Of a stretch of 47,640 bases of DNA, positions 18,132 to 27,312 are shown one piece after another (position 1 is the stretch's first letter; each line of letters opens with the position of its first letter). The notes beneath the pieces were generated by a model. It did no database searches, was not told where the DNA came from, and saw only the letters and a list, made by a program, of their open reading frames with translations. The DNA is from an uncultured Clostridia bacterium (GTDB taxonomy: Bacteria; Bacillota; Clostridia; TANB77; CAG-508), in the NCBI GenBank assembly GCA_947591045.1, contig CANQCV010000011.1:1-47640 (forward strand), read 5' to 3'. The position numbers were made by a program, and so were the translations under genes.

Positions 18132-18246
18132 TGAAAAAGAAAATTTAAGGAAAAAGTAATCAAGTAGAACTTATTTTAAAATTTTAATTAAAGTAATTAC
18201 AAAATAAGTAATAATTTACTTGAAAGTAAAAGAAAAATTTAGTATA

Positions 18247-19284
18247 ATGGAGAGAGAAAAAATAGAAGTATATACATATGAAGATTATGAAAAATGTGAA
18301 AAACATGAAATAAATCAAGAAATAATAAGAAAAGAATATGAAACAAAAGCATCAAACTATATAGAAAAACTTGTACAAAACGAACATGATAAGATATTTA
18401 GAAAAATACTAGACGATAAAGTAGAGGCAACGAAGTTTATAAATAAAACTCTAAAACTAAAAAGAAAGCTAAAAGAAGAAGACCTAGAAAAATATAATAG
18501 AAGTTTTGTAACAAAGTACTTAAAAAATAAAGAGGCAGATGTAATATATAAACTAAAAAATAGAGAAGTATTTTTTCTAATAGAACATCAAACGAAAATA
18601 GATTATACAATGCCACTACGAATACTAGAATATGAGACACAAATAATGGAAAGTGCAATAGATAAGAAGAAACTAGGGCAAAAAGGATATAAGTTACCCA
18701 TAGTGATATCAATAGTATTGTATAGTGGAAGAAGAAAATGGAATGCGAAGACATATATAAGGGAAGTACAGGAGAAGTTAAAAGGGTATAAAGAATTAGA
18801 GCTAGCAAGATATAATATAGTAGATGTAAATGATTATAGCGAAGAAGAATTATTAAAAGAGGAAACATTTATATCAAAAGCAATGTTAATAGAGAAGATA
18901 AGGTATACAGAAAATCTAACAGAGTATCTAGAAAAAATCATAAAAGAAATGAAGAAGAATAAAGTATACACAGAGTCACAAAAAGAGTTGCTAATCACAA
19001 TAATAGATATGGTATTAAGTAAAAAGATAGGCAAAGACGAGACAAAAGAAATGATAAAAAATATAAAAGAGGGGGAAGATAGAAATATGTTAGCAGTATT
19101 AGATATGATAGAGGAAGAAAACAAAATGTTATTAGCAAGGGGCGAAAGAAAAGGAATAAGAAAAGGTATTAAAGAGGCAAATAAAGAAAATGCGAGAAAG
19201 ATGTTGCAAAAAAAATTACCAATAGAAATGATTATAGAAATAACAGGACTTACAAAAGAACAGTTAGAGAAATTAAAAAAATAA
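18247..19284 (+). CDS. Rpn-family PD-(D/E)xK nuclease (putative transposase-like)
   Basis: A 345-aa member of the Rpn/'PD-(D/E)xK nuclease family transposase' group, DNA nucleases that promote recombination in E. coli. The core EADVIYKL followed by EVFFLIEHQTKID provides the D and ExQ catalytic pattern, and MPLRILEYE is the next family block. The C-terminus is helical and lysine-rich, ending in LTKEQLEKLKK. I chose the ATG at 18247; an in-frame TTG at 18220 is possible but has no ribosome site. A remnant of a second copy lies at 27956-28054. No in-frame CGG. Confidence 0.75.
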   Translation: MEREKIEVYTYEDYEKCEKHEINQEIIRKEYETKASNYIEKLVQNEHDKIFRKILDDKVEATKFINKTLKLKRKLKEEDLEKYNRSFVTKYLKNKEADVIYKLKNREVFFLIEHQTKIDYTMPLRILEYETQIMESAIDKKKLGQKGYKLPIVISIVLYSGRRKWNAKTYIREVQEKLKGYKELELARYNIVDVNDYSEEELLKEETFISKAMLIEKIRYTENLTEYLEKIIKEMKKNKVYTESQKELLITIIDMVLSKKIGKDETKEMIKNIKEGEDRNMLAVLDMIEEENKMLLARGERKGIRKGIKEANKENARKMLQKKLPIEMIIEITGLTKEQLEKLKK

Positions 19285-19331
19285 TTACAGCTATAACCAT
19301 AATTAAAAATATTCATGTAGCATTTATAATA

Positions 19332-19391
19332 TTACAATTGTATTACAAATGAATATCAAACATTGACATTAAAGAAAAATACGGTTATACT
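19332..19391 (+). promoter_or_regulatory. Accessory module promoter B with paired TTACAA boxes
   Basis: TTACAA at 19332 and 19343, TTGACA at 19363-19368, TATACT at 19386-19391, with a 17-nt spacer. Box spacing and distance to the -35 match the three other modules exactly. Confidence 0.85.
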
Positions 19392-19448
19392 AAATACATA
19401 AAAGAACAGAAAAAAACAGGGACTACCAATCACAAATATGTGATGTAG

Positions 19449-19467
19449 GGGCGACCATCGGTCGTCC
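19449..19467 (+). repeat. GGGCGACC palindrome, leader B
   Basis: GGGCGACC, loop ATC, GGTCGTCC, directly before the ribosome site of leader ORF B. One base of the right arm differs (C to T) and forms a G-U pair. Confidence 0.75.
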
Positions 19468-19497
19468 GTAATATAAAATTAAAGGAGAAAAACACAA

Positions 19498-19626
19498 ATG
19501 AAAAACTGCAAAAGCCTTAAGGCTGTAAGAGAGAGAGAGAGAGAGAGAGAGCTACAATTTAGTAAAATAGAGTTAAGCGAAAAAATCGCTTTATTTGTGA
19601 TATATAAAGACAGACTATTTATGTAA
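19498..19626 (+). CDS. Leader peptide ORF B with (AG)12 tract, long frame
   Basis: A 42-aa ORF after AAAGGAG. It starts MKNCKSLKAV, then has Arg-Glu repeats from the AG tract at 19528-19551 (12 units), then a tail from LQFSKIE to YKDRLFM. Its TAA (19624-19626) lies in the loop of the following terminator, so a terminating ribosome would cover the hairpin. The two other copies keep the same long frame open but are shifted out of it by 13 and 14 AG units. Differences in the tail between copies are conservative (V/L/I and K/R), which suggests selection on the peptide or its translation. Confidence 0.7.
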   Translation: MKNCKSLKAVRERERERELQFSKIELSEKIALFVIYKDRLFM

Positions 19627-19647
19627 AATAAGCAGCCTGTCTTTTTT
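19606..19647 (+). terminator. Leader terminator B
   Basis: AAAGACAG from 19606 pairs with CTGTCTTT ending at 19644, followed by more T. The left arm and loop are inside leader ORF B, so translation and terminator folding should compete. Confidence 0.85.
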
Positions 19648-19677
19648 GCGTGCATTTTTATAAATGTACAAATTGTG

Positions 19678-19822
19678 TAATGTAATTATAATGTTTTTTC
19701 TATTCAAAAAATATTATTTATTACATTGTAAAAGAAAATAACTATTGTAGAGGCGACCGTCGGTCGCACGAGGAAAGGAAAGAAACCAAAAAATTAAATG
19801 TAGGGGTGACCATTGGTCACCC
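19678..19822 (+). repeat. Stem-loop and palindromes preceding target gene 3
   Basis: AATGTAAT (19679) pairs with ATTACATT (to 19730). Then come a GGCGACC/GTC/GGTCGC palindrome near 19752 and a perfect GGGTGACC/ATT/GGTCACCC at 19804-19822. The ribosome site of the target follows. Confidence 0.8.
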
Positions 19823-19843
19823 GAGATAGGAGGAAAATTAAAA

Positions 19844-21310
19844 ATGGAAGAAAGAAAACAAATGACAGAAATAAATGACAAAGGAATCACACTAATCGCA
19901 CTTGTTGTAACAATAATCGTTTTAATAATACTAGCCACAGTAAGTATAAATATGGTAGTAGGAGAAAATGGCTTAATAAAGAAAGCAGAGCAAGCAAGAG
20001 ATGCATATGAAGAAAGTAGTAAAAAAGAAGTAGAGGGCATAAATACAATGTTAGAAGAAATGATGAAAGAAACAGGAGTAGGACCACATGGTCTACCATT
20101 AGTAGATACTTTGGGCGGAGGAAGTTCAAATGTAGTACTAGAAAGTACAGTAGATGCAGAAGATGTAAATGGAAACAAAATAGTAGTACCAAGGGGTTTT
20201 TTTGTAAGAACAGATTTAGGGACAAAAGTAGATAATGGAATAGTAATAGAAGACGCTGATGGCAATCAATTTGTATGGGTACCATGTACAGAGGGACAGT
20301 ATAAAAAGCATAAATATAATGATGACACACAGGGTAAAGATGACAGAAATGAAAATTGGGGCACATTCTATTACACAGACTGGAGTGATTGGAAAGAAGA
20401 AGGCGGAAATGCAGAAAGTGTAAAAAATAATGGTGGTTTTTATGTAGGAAGATATGAGGCAGGAGTACCAGATAATGCGTCATTTTCTATAAATAATGAA
20501 AGTAATAAAAATACAATGCCATATTATATAGATACTAACAGTAATGGGAATAAATCAAAAAATGTAACAGAAGAAAATGGAATAAAATTAAAACCAGTAA
20601 GTAAGCAAGGGATGCAAGCATGGAATTATATAAGCCAAGAAAATGCTGTAACATTGTCAAGCAATATGTATAATGGAATAGAAGGTAGCTATGATGTAAC
20701 CAGTAGCTTAATAGATGGAATAGCATGGGACAGAATAGTAGATTGGTTAGGAGAGAGTTATACAAATATAGCATCAGAAAGTAGTGACTATGGAAATTAT
20801 GGCAATAATACAATAGAATTGGAAGAAAATGTCTTGTATGCACAACATATAGCTGCAACATTAAAACCTGGACAAACTGGAGGAGCATCAGGTTGGGTAT
20901 TAGCAAATAGATATAAAATAGGACAACCAAAACTGGGAGCAGAAGAATTAAAAGAAGACGGAGAAGGAAGTACAAAATATAATTCAGCAGATTACACAAA
21001 TGGTACAAGTTATAGTATAACAACACATACATTAGAAAAAAGAATAGAATTAGCAACAGGAGTAGTAGAGCAATTTAAGTTAAAAAATATCTATGATATG
21101 GCAGGAAATATACATGAATGGACGACAGAAACAGGGCATCATAGCACTACAGAAACAAGTACAGCAACTAGTACGAAGTATGTGGTTCTTCGTGGGGGTT
21201 GTTTTGACAACAAGGGCTTCAACGGTCCTGTTTCCTATCGCAATGGCTTCAATAAAACGACTAGTGTTGGCATCAGCGTTGGTTTCCGCGTAGTTCTTTA
21301 TGTGGATTAG
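19844..21310 (+). CDS. Pilin-like/FGE-domain variable protein 3 (putative DGR target)
   Basis: A 488-aa paralogue with a slightly longer basic leader (MEERKQMTEINDK) before the pilin-like segment GITLIALVV. The body keeps GGFYVGRYEAGVP, LIDGIAWDRIVDW and NIYDMAGNIHEWTTE. The variable C-terminal part reads CFDNKGFNGPVSYRNG and ends GFRVVLYVD. TAGGAGG precedes the ATG. It is the downstream gene of module B, whose leader ORF is in the long, putatively permissive frame. Confidence 0.8.
   Translation: MEERKQMTEINDKGITLIALVVTIIVLIILATVSINMVVGENGLIKKAEQARDAYEESSKKEVEGINTMLEEMMKETGVGPHGLPLVDTLGGGSSNVVLESTVDAEDVNGNKIVVPRGFFVRTDLGTKVDNGIVIEDADGNQFVWVPCTEGQYKKHKYNDDTQGKDDRNENWGTFYYTDWSDWKEEGGNAESVKNNGGFYVGRYEAGVPDNASFSINNESNKNTMPYYIDTNSNGNKSKNVTEENGIKLKPVSKQGMQAWNYISQENAVTLSSNMYNGIEGSYDVTSSLIDGIAWDRIVDWLGESYTNIASESSDYGNYGNNTIELEENVLYAQHIAATLKPGQTGGASGWVLANRYKIGQPKLGAEELKEDGEGSTKYNSADYTNGTSYSITTHTLEKRIELATGVVEQFKLKNIYDMAGNIHEWTTETGHHSTTETSTATSTKYVVLRGGCFDNKGFNGPVSYRNGFNKTTSVGISVGFRVVLYVD
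21185..21304 (+). other. Hypervariable C-terminal segment of target 3
   Basis: Begins GTTCTTCGTGGGGG and ends near GTAGTTCTTTA. C-ending AAC, GGC and TTC codons are frequent here and rare in the rest of the gene, as expected where a template repeat supplies the sequence. Confidence 0.65.
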
Positions 21311-21370
21311 TTTAAATATAATGTAATAAACAAACGGGTATAGTACATTTTGAAACATTTTAAGTAAAAA

Positions 21371-21402
21371 AATTCAAAACTTTTTAAGTTTTGAATTTTT
21401 TT
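21371..21402 (+). terminator. Terminator after target gene 3
   Basis: AATTCAAAACTT (21371-21382) pairs perfectly with AAGTTTTGAATT (21386-21397), followed by T residues. Confidence 0.9.
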
Positions 21403-21414
21403 GTTACTTAGACA

Positions 21415-21443
21415 TTGACCTTTTGGCTATTTCCGTATATAAT
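21415..21443 (+). promoter_or_regulatory. minD operon promoter
   Basis: TTGACC at 21415-21420 and TATAAT at 21438-21443 with a 17-nt spacer, about 70 nt before minD. Confidence 0.75.
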
Positions 21444-21512
21444 ATACATGTTTAAATATGCACTTTTAAATTAAAAATAGAAATAGTTATATAAAAGCAA
21501 GGAGGAGAATTT

Positions 21513-22313
21513 ATGGGAGAAGTTATTGTCATAACATCCGGAAAAGGTGGAGTAGGTAAGACAACAACAACAGCCAATTTAGGAGCTGCTTTAGCTTTAA
21601 GAGGTAAAAAAGTAGCCTTAGTAGATACAGATATAGGCTTAAGAAATTTAGATGTTGTTATGGGACTAGAAAATAGAATAGTTTATGACATAGTAGATGT
21701 TGTAGAAGAAAAGTGTAAATTAAGACAAGCCCTAATTAAAGACAAGCGTTTTAATGAACTATTTTTACTTCCAGCAGCGCAAACAAGAGATAAAAGTGCA
21801 GTAAATGAAGAACAAATGAGAGATTTAATTGGAAAACTAAAAGAAGAATTTGAATATATATTAATAGATTGTCCAGCAGGTATAGAACAAGGCTTTAAAA
21901 ATGCTATTGCTGGAGCTACAAGAGCTATTGTTGTAACAACTGCAGAGATTTCTGCAATAAGAGATGCAGATAGAATTGTAGGTTTATTAGAGGCATCAGA
22001 AATCAAAAATCCAGAATTAGTTGTAAACAGAATAAGACCAGCAATGATAAAAAAAGGCGAAATGATGGATGTTGATGATATTGTTGATTTATTATCAATA
22101 GATTTAATTGGCGTTGTGCCAGATGATGAATATATTATTACACAAACAAATAAAGGAGAACCTGTTGTAACAAATAGCAAAGCTCCATCCGGTAAAGCTT
22201 ACATGGAAATAGCAAGAAGAATCTTAGGAGAAAATGTCGAAGTTGATGTCCCAGGAAAGGATGAAGGTTTCTTTACAAAAATAAAGGGCTTTTTCTCAAA
22301 AGGTAAACACTAA
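21513..22313 (+). CDS. minD: Septum site-determining ATPase MinD
   Basis: Membrane-associated ATPase (266 aa) that positions the division site. The deviant Walker A motif is GKGGVGKTTTTANLG at the N-terminus, then DTDIGLRNLDVVMG and the Walker B region YILIDCPAG. The C-terminal amphipathic helix GFFTKIKGFFSKGKH would target the membrane. GGAGGA precedes the ATG. It heads minD-minE-rodA. No minC is present in the window. Confidence 0.95.
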   Translation: MGEVIVITSGKGGVGKTTTTANLGAALALRGKKVALVDTDIGLRNLDVVMGLENRIVYDIVDVVEEKCKLRQALIKDKRFNELFLLPAAQTRDKSAVNEEQMRDLIGKLKEEFEYILIDCPAGIEQGFKNAIAGATRAIVVTTAEISAIRDADRIVGLLEASEIKNPELVVNRIRPAMIKKGEMMDVDDIVDLLSIDLIGVVPDDEYIITQTNKGEPVVTNSKAPSGKAYMEIARRILGENVEVDVPGKDEGFFTKIKGFFSKGKH

Positions 22314-22332
22314 TACTAGTTGGAGGTAGAAT

Positions 22333-22878
22333 ATGTTTGAAAGTATTACCAAGTTCTTTAAGAAACTTAAAAAAAATCAAAAAGAAAATTCAGGTGTTGC
22401 AGCAAAAGAAAGATTGCATTTAGTATTAGCGCAAGATAGGGCCAATATTTCAGCGGACTTTCTAGAAATGATGAAACAAGAAATTATAGAAGTAATTAAA
22501 AAATACATTGATATAGACGAAGAGGCTATCGATGTAAGAATGACCAATAAACCAGGAGAAGACGGTACTGTTGGTGCCCCTGCATTATATGCAAATATTC
22601 CTATTGTTACAATTAAAAATGATGCAAGAAAATTAGAGAATAAAACAGCTAAACATACTGCAGACGAAAACAAAGAAGAAAAAATAGAAGAAAATAACAA
22701 GGAACAAACAGAAAAGCAGCCAAAATCGCAAGAAGAAACTCAAAATGAAGAACAAAATAACACAGAGCAATCAAGCGAAAAAGTCAATGAAGAAGTAAAA
22801 AAAGAAGAAACTATCTCTAATACAGAAAACGATAAAGAAGATGTAAAAGAGGTTGAGAATGAAAAGAAAGATTCTTAA
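22333..22878 (+). CDS. minE: MinE with a long acidic C-terminal extension
   Basis: Topological specificity factor that stimulates MinD ATPase. Residues about 1-95 match MinE: an amphipathic N-terminus, then KERLHLVLAQDRANISADFL and the dimerisation part YIDIDEEAIDVRM. Family members are usually near 90 aa; this one has 181 aa. The extra 85 residues are a Lys/Glu/Asn-rich, probably disordered tail. The gene is 20 nt after minD with TGGAGGT, and its end overlaps the start of rodA. Confidence 0.9.
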   Translation: MFESITKFFKKLKKNQKENSGVAAKERLHLVLAQDRANISADFLEMMKQEIIEVIKKYIDIDEEAIDVRMTNKPGEDGTVGAPALYANIPIVTIKNDARKLENKTAKHTADENKEEKIEENNKEQTEKQPKSQEETQNEEQNNTEQSSEKVNEEVKKEETISNTENDKEDVKEVENEKKDS

Positions 22879-23965
22879 AAATATAGAATGGAGCGTATTA
22901 ATCTGTACTATAGTGTTAGTTACAATTGGATTAATTGCTCTTGTTTCTGCAACAAGAAATTCTAATTATGAAGAATTAACAAGACAACTTATTTGGCTTG
23001 CAATAAGCATACCAATACTTATTATAGTTGTTTTAATTGATTATGATTTTTTTGCAAAAATATCACCTATATTATATGCAATTATATTAGCGCTACTATT
23101 AGGTGTACTTTTTACAGATGCAATTAACGGAGCGACAAGCTGGTTTAATATTGGACCTTTTTCATTTCAGCCAGCAGAGTTTGCAAAAGTCGTAGTTGTA
23201 CTATTTTTAGCATGGCTGATATCAAAAATTCAAGATAAAGGAAAAGACGAAATAAACAAATTCTTAAAATTAAGTTTAGTTTTGTTGGCTTTTGCTGTTC
23301 CTGTTTTATTTATCATTAAGCAACCAGATTATGGTACAGCGATTGCCTTTGTCTCTGCATTAGTGTTTATGCTTTTTGTATCAGGCATTAGAAAAAGATA
23401 TATTATTTCAGCTATTATATTAGTTGTTATATTAGTACCAGTTTTATATTTATTTGTATTGCCAGAACACGCAAAAACTAGGATAGATGTATTTTTAAAC
23501 CCAAATTTAGACCCAAGAGGAGCAGGATACAATATAATACAATCAAAATTAGCAGTAGGTTCTGGGCAATTATTGGGAATGGGACTATTTAAGGGAAATC
23601 AAACACAGTTAGGCTTTTTATATCCAAAAACTACGGACTTTATTTTTGCATTAATTAGTGAAGAAATGGGCTTTATTGTTGCAGCAGGAATTATATTTTT
23701 ATATGTTATTTTAATAACAAAAGCAGTATATATTGCCAAAACTGCAAAAGATGATGTAGGCTCATATATTGCAATGGGAATTGCAGGAATCTTTTTCTTT
23801 CATATGGTAGAAAACATTGGAATGACGATGGGACTTTTACCAATTACAGGTATACCACTTCCATTTGTAAGTTATGGAGGAAGTTCACTTTTAAGTAATT
23901 TTATTATGATTGGGTTATTATTAAATATATCAGGTAGAAGACAAAAAGCAATTTTTGCTAAATAG
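22859..23965 (+). CDS. rodA: RodA/FtsW-family SEDS glycosyltransferase
   Basis: Polytopic membrane peptidoglycan polymerase of the SEDS family (368 aa, about ten membrane helices). Family features: GATSWFNIGPFSFQPAEFAK, the conserved acidic region KQPDYGTA, and ISEEMGFI. The C-terminal block is GMTMGLLPITGIPLPFVSYG. RodA rather than FtsW is favoured by the minDE neighbourhood. I chose the ATG at 22859; an in-frame TTG lies 6 nt earlier. It overlaps minE by 20 nt, so the two are translationally coupled. Confidence 0.92.
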   Translation: MKRKILKNIEWSVLICTIVLVTIGLIALVSATRNSNYEELTRQLIWLAISIPILIIVVLIDYDFFAKISPILYAIILALLLGVLFTDAINGATSWFNIGPFSFQPAEFAKVVVVLFLAWLISKIQDKGKDEINKFLKLSLVLLAFAVPVLFIIKQPDYGTAIAFVSALVFMLFVSGIRKRYIISAIILVVILVPVLYLFVLPEHAKTRIDVFLNPNLDPRGAGYNIIQSKLAVGSGQLLGMGLFKGNQTQLGFLYPKTTDFIFALISEEMGFIVAAGIIFLYVILITKAVYIAKTAKDDVGSYIAMGIAGIFFFHMVENIGMTMGLLPITGIPLPFVSYGGSSLLSNFIMIGLLLNISGRRQKAIFAK

Positions 23966-23985
23966 GTTTTAAAGGAAATAAAAAT

Positions 23986-24957
23986 ATGTATTTAAAAAAA
24001 CTAAAAATAGGAAATATAGAATTACAAAATAATATATTGCTAGCTCCAATGGCAGGAATAACAGACCTGCCATTTCGTATTATATGCGAGAAATTTAAGC
24101 CAGGGTTAGTTTGTACAGAAATGATAAGTGCAAAAGGGCTTTTCTTCAATGATGAAAAAACAAAATTATTATTAGATAGAAAAGGAGAAAATAGCCCAGT
24201 TGCAGTTCAAATTTTTGGAAGTGATGTGGACGCTATGAAATATGCTAGTCAGTATGTAAGTAAAATTGCAGATGTAGTAGACATAAATATGGGATGCCCA
24301 GCTCCAAAAGTTGTAAAAAATGGTGATGGAAGTAAGCTTTTACTTAATTTAGACCTAGCAGGTAAAATCGCAGAAGAAGTAGTGAAAGCATCAAGTGTAC
24401 CAGTAACTGTAAAAATGAGAATCGGTTGGGACAAAGAACATATCGTTGCAGTAGAACTTGCAAAAATTTTAGAACAGGTTGGAGTATCAAGTATTACAAT
24501 TCATGGTAGGACAAGAGATGAATACTATTCAGGTTTAGCAGATTGGGACATTATAAAAAAAGTAAAAGAAAGTGTAAGCATTCCTGTTATCGGAAATGGA
24601 GATATAAAATCAGTTCAAGATGCAGAAAAAATATTCAAGCAGACAAATGTAGATGGTATTATGATAGGAAGAGCAAGTATAGGAAATCCATGGATATTTG
24701 AAGATATTATCAATTACTTGTCAGGAAAAGATTTAAAAGAAGTTTCTAAAGAAGATAAATTAAAAATAATAATAGAACACATAAATTTGCAAGTAAGTCA
24801 AAATGGCGAAGAAACGGCAGTAAAACAAATGAGAAAACACATTAGTTATTATATAAAAAACATGAAAGAAGCAAGCAAAGCAAGAGATATAATGAACCAT
24901 ATAGAAACTAAACAGGAATTAATAACTTGTCTAACAGAATACTTTAAAAATAATTAG
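23986..24957 (+). CDS. dusB: tRNA-dihydrouridine synthase
   Basis: FMN-dependent enzyme (323 aa) that reduces uridines in tRNA. The TIM-barrel N-terminus reads LAPMAGITDLPFR. The active-site segment MGCPAPKVVKNGDGSKL includes the catalytic Cys. Further blocks are VKMRIGWD, IHGRTRDEYYSG and IPVIGNGDI. It starts 20 nt after rodA and is followed by a strong terminator. The subgroup (DusB-like) is inferred from overall similarity to Firmicute enzymes. Confidence 0.92.
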   Translation: MYLKKLKIGNIELQNNILLAPMAGITDLPFRIICEKFKPGLVCTEMISAKGLFFNDEKTKLLLDRKGENSPVAVQIFGSDVDAMKYASQYVSKIADVVDINMGCPAPKVVKNGDGSKLLLNLDLAGKIAEEVVKASSVPVTVKMRIGWDKEHIVAVELAKILEQVGVSSITIHGRTRDEYYSGLADWDIIKKVKESVSIPVIGNGDIKSVQDAEKIFKQTNVDGIMIGRASIGNPWIFEDIINYLSGKDLKEVSKEDKLKIIIEHINLQVSQNGEETAVKQMRKHISYYIKNMKEASKARDIMNHIETKQELITCLTEYFKNN

Positions 24958-24960
24958 AAT

Positions 24961-24998
24961 AAAAATAGAAGTAGAAAAAATATCTACTTCTATTTTTA
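24961..24998 (+). terminator. Terminator after dusB
   Basis: AAAAATAGAAGTAGA (24961-24975) pairs perfectly with TCTACTTCTATTTTT (24983-24997). Confidence 0.92.
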
Positions 24999-25039
24999 TA
25001 TATAGATGTATGCTAAATTATACAATTAAAAGGAGGAAA

Positions 25040-25684
25040 ATGATGAAGGACAAGAAAAAAATAATTATAATTGTAAGCATTGTTTTAATATTAATAATAT
25101 TTCTTTGTTTTTTTATAAAAAAATATTATAAAAATCAAAAAGTTGGTAATAATATGAGTAACAAAAATATTGAGGAAATTGAAGAATATATTTTAAATAT
25201 TAGTTCATATTGGGCTAAGATGGAAATTACAGTAGAAAGCAATAAAAATACAAATCAATATGTAATAGAACAAACATACCAAAAAGGGAAAATTTCAAAA
25301 CAAACCGTATTAGAACCAAGTAATATAGCAGGAATACAAATAATTTATGAACAAGGGACATTAACTATTAATAATACAAAATTGAATTTAACATCGGTAT
25401 ATAAAAACTACGAATATTTAACCCAGAATTGCTTGTGGTTAGATAGCTTTATACAAGACTATATAGCAAATAAACCAAACAATAAAACCAGTATAACAGA
25501 AGAAAATGATATAATTACCATGGAAACTATGACTCAAAATCAAAACAATAAATATATATATGAAAAAGAACTATATATAGATAAAAAAACAGGTAAACCA
25601 ACGAAATTATTAATTAAGGATATTAACAAAAAAAATCTTATTTACATATCATATAATGAGATGACAGTAAATGGTTTACAATAA
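25040..25684 (+). CDS. Membrane-anchored protein, possibly GerS-like
   Basis: A 214-aa protein of uncertain function. The N-terminus is MMKDKKKIIIIVSIVLILII, one membrane helix with no clear lipobox. An extracytoplasmic part follows, with the repeated beta-type pattern of LolA-like/germination GerS-like proteins (YWAKMEITVESN, GTLTINNTKLNL, KELYIDKKTGKPTKL). I chose the ATG at 25040 because AAAAGGAGG lies just upstream; an ATG at 25010 has no such site. The GerS link is only a resemblance in layout. No in-frame CGG. Confidence 0.6.
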   Translation: MMKDKKKIIIIVSIVLILIIFLCFFIKKYYKNQKVGNNMSNKNIEEIEEYILNISSYWAKMEITVESNKNTNQYVIEQTYQKGKISKQTVLEPSNIAGIQIIYEQGTLTINNTKLNLTSVYKNYEYLTQNCLWLDSFIQDYIANKPNNKTSITEENDIITMETMTQNQNNKYIYEKELYIDKKTGKPTKLLIKDINKKNLIYISYNEMTVNGLQ

Positions 25685-25769
25685 AAAACAGATTTGCAAA
25701 CAGCTCACTAATAAATAAAATATATCAAAAAATAAACCTTAAAATATAGAACTATTAGGAGTGAAGAAT

Positions 25770-26117
25770 ATGGTAATAAAAAGAGGAGATATGTTTTATG
25801 CAGATTTAAGTCCTGTTGTTGGTTCAGAGCAAGGTGGAATAAGACCAGTTTTAATTATACAAAATGATATTGGTAATAAACATAGTCCAACTGTAATTGC
25901 TGCAGCTATAACATCTCAAACAGGAAAAGCTAAATTACCAACTCATATAGAAATTGGTTCACAAAATAATGGCTTAAAATCAGATTCTATTATTTTAACT
26001 GAGCAAATACGCACAATCGATAAAAGTAGATTGAAAGAAAAAATAGGGCATATAGATGATGAACATGTTATGTCTGAACTAAATAATGCTCTAGGAGTTA
26101 GCTTTGGTTTAGACTAA
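25770..26117 (+). CDS. mazF: MazF/PemK-family endoribonuclease toxin
   Basis: A 115-aa mRNA interferase of the EndoA/MazF type. Family blocks: [40 protein letters not shown], and [17 protein letters not shown]. In Bacillus and Clostridium the toxin gene usually follows a small antitoxin gene; none is recognisable directly upstream, where the membrane protein gene lies instead. The start is ATG at 25770 with AGGAG 8 nt before it; a GTG at 25761 overlaps that site. Its antitoxin may be encoded elsewhere. Confidence 0.9.
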   Translation: MVIKRGDMFYADLSPVVGSEQGGIRPVLIIQNDIGNKHSPTVIAAAITSQTGKAKLPTHIEIGSQNNGLKSDSIILTEQIRTIDKSRLKEKIGHIDDEHVMSELNNALGVSFGLD

Positions 26118-26124
26118 AAATAAT

Positions 26125-26156
26125 AAAAGGGGGAGTTTAAATAGACTCCTCCTTTT
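26125..26156. terminator. Bidirectional terminator between mazF and HD-GYP gene
   Basis: AAAAGGGGGAGT (26125-26136) pairs with ACTCCTCCTTTT (26145-26156) with one G-U pair. It lies between convergent genes. Confidence 0.85.
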
Positions 26157-27093
26157 AAGCTTTTAGCTTTTTAATAATTTTTATTTCGTTATATAAAGCA
26201 TCAATTCTTCCTTGCCTTACCTGTAAAGCATTTTTGTATTCTCCTAAAATAGTTTCGTAATTTTCTAAAGTCTCGCCAGTTTGTAATAATAATTTCATTC
26301 CCTCAAGATAATAATCTTTTACCTTATCTTTAGTAGCACTCTCTCTTTTTTCAGAATATTTTTCTATCAATTCAAGTCGTTTGATTTGTTCTTTTAAATA
26401 ACTAACATATTCCATTACACAATTAATTTCATATAAAATATCATCAATAACAACTTTAAATAAAACTTTTAAAACTTTACTATTGATTTTTCCTACTTTA
26501 GAAATTTCAGCTAAATGGTCAAGAGCAACGAACTTTGGATCAGGTTTTGTATCCTGAATTAAATCTTTTAGTGTTTCAGAAATATTAACATGTGTTTTGT
26601 ATTGTCTTTTGGTAACAATAGCATCATATTCATCAGCAACGCGTATAATTTGTGCCTCTAAAGGAATATCTTTTCGTGTTAGACCATTTGGATAACCAGT
26701 TCCATTTAAAGCCTCATGGTGATTTAAAGCACCTGAAGCATAAGGGCGTAGCTTTAAATCTTTCATGCACATTTCATAACCAAGTGTAGTATGAGTTTTC
26801 ATAATCTCATACTCTTCGTCAGTTAATTTATCAGGTTTTTGCAAAATGCTAGGAGGAATAAAAAGTTTACCAATATCATGTAAATAACCGCAAATTGTGC
26901 AATAAATTGTAAACTTTTGGCTAGCATGCAAATATTCACATATTCTACATGTTAAGTTTGCCACATTTTCGCAATGTCTTCTAGTAAAAACATCCAAGCG
27001 CCCCAAAGCATCTAATTGATAGCGCATAGTTTGGTCTAAATTGTATGACTTTATATTAATCGGACTATAAAAATCAAATTTATCACTATTCAT
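26155..27093 (-). CDS. HD-GYP domain protein, probable cyclic-dinucleotide phosphodiesterase
   Basis: A 312-aa protein with an HD-GYP domain in residues about 30-200: RHCENVANLTCRI, YLHDIGKLFIPP, and HHEALNGTGYPNG, the last being the GYP signature. Such domains hydrolyse cyclic di-GMP or related dinucleotides. The C-terminal third is helical and may form a coiled coil (EKYSEKRESATKDKVKD). No receiver or membrane helix is present. It is monocistronic, convergent with mazF. The metal-binding histidines look complete, so activity is plausible. Confidence 0.88.
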   Translation of the reverse strand: MNSDKFDFYSPINIKSYNLDQTMRYQLDALGRLDVFTRRHCENVANLTCRICEYLHASQKFTIYCTICGYLHDIGKLFIPPSILQKPDKLTDEEYEIMKTHTTLGYEMCMKDLKLRPYASGALNHHEALNGTGYPNGLTRKDIPLEAQIIRVADEYDAIVTKRQYKTHVNISETLKDLIQDTKPDPKFVALDHLAEISKVGKINSKVLKVLFKVVIDDILYEINCVMEYVSYLKEQIKRLELIEKYSEKRESATKDKVKDYYLEGMKLLLQTGETLENYETILGEYKNALQVRQGRIDALYNEIKIIKKLKA

Positions 27094-27312
27094 TTAAAAA
27101 CTCCCATTTTCACTTTCATTTGTTATATAAAATATCATACTACAAAAATATAAATAGGTCAATTGCAAAATAAACCAATTATAAAATAACAATGAAAAAT
27201 GTAGAAAATACAATTTTATTCTTGCGTAAACAGAAACATAGAAGTACAACATACTAAAATAATTCGTTTCATATCTAAAAGACCTCTGTTATCATAAAAA
27301 AGGGTGAAATAA

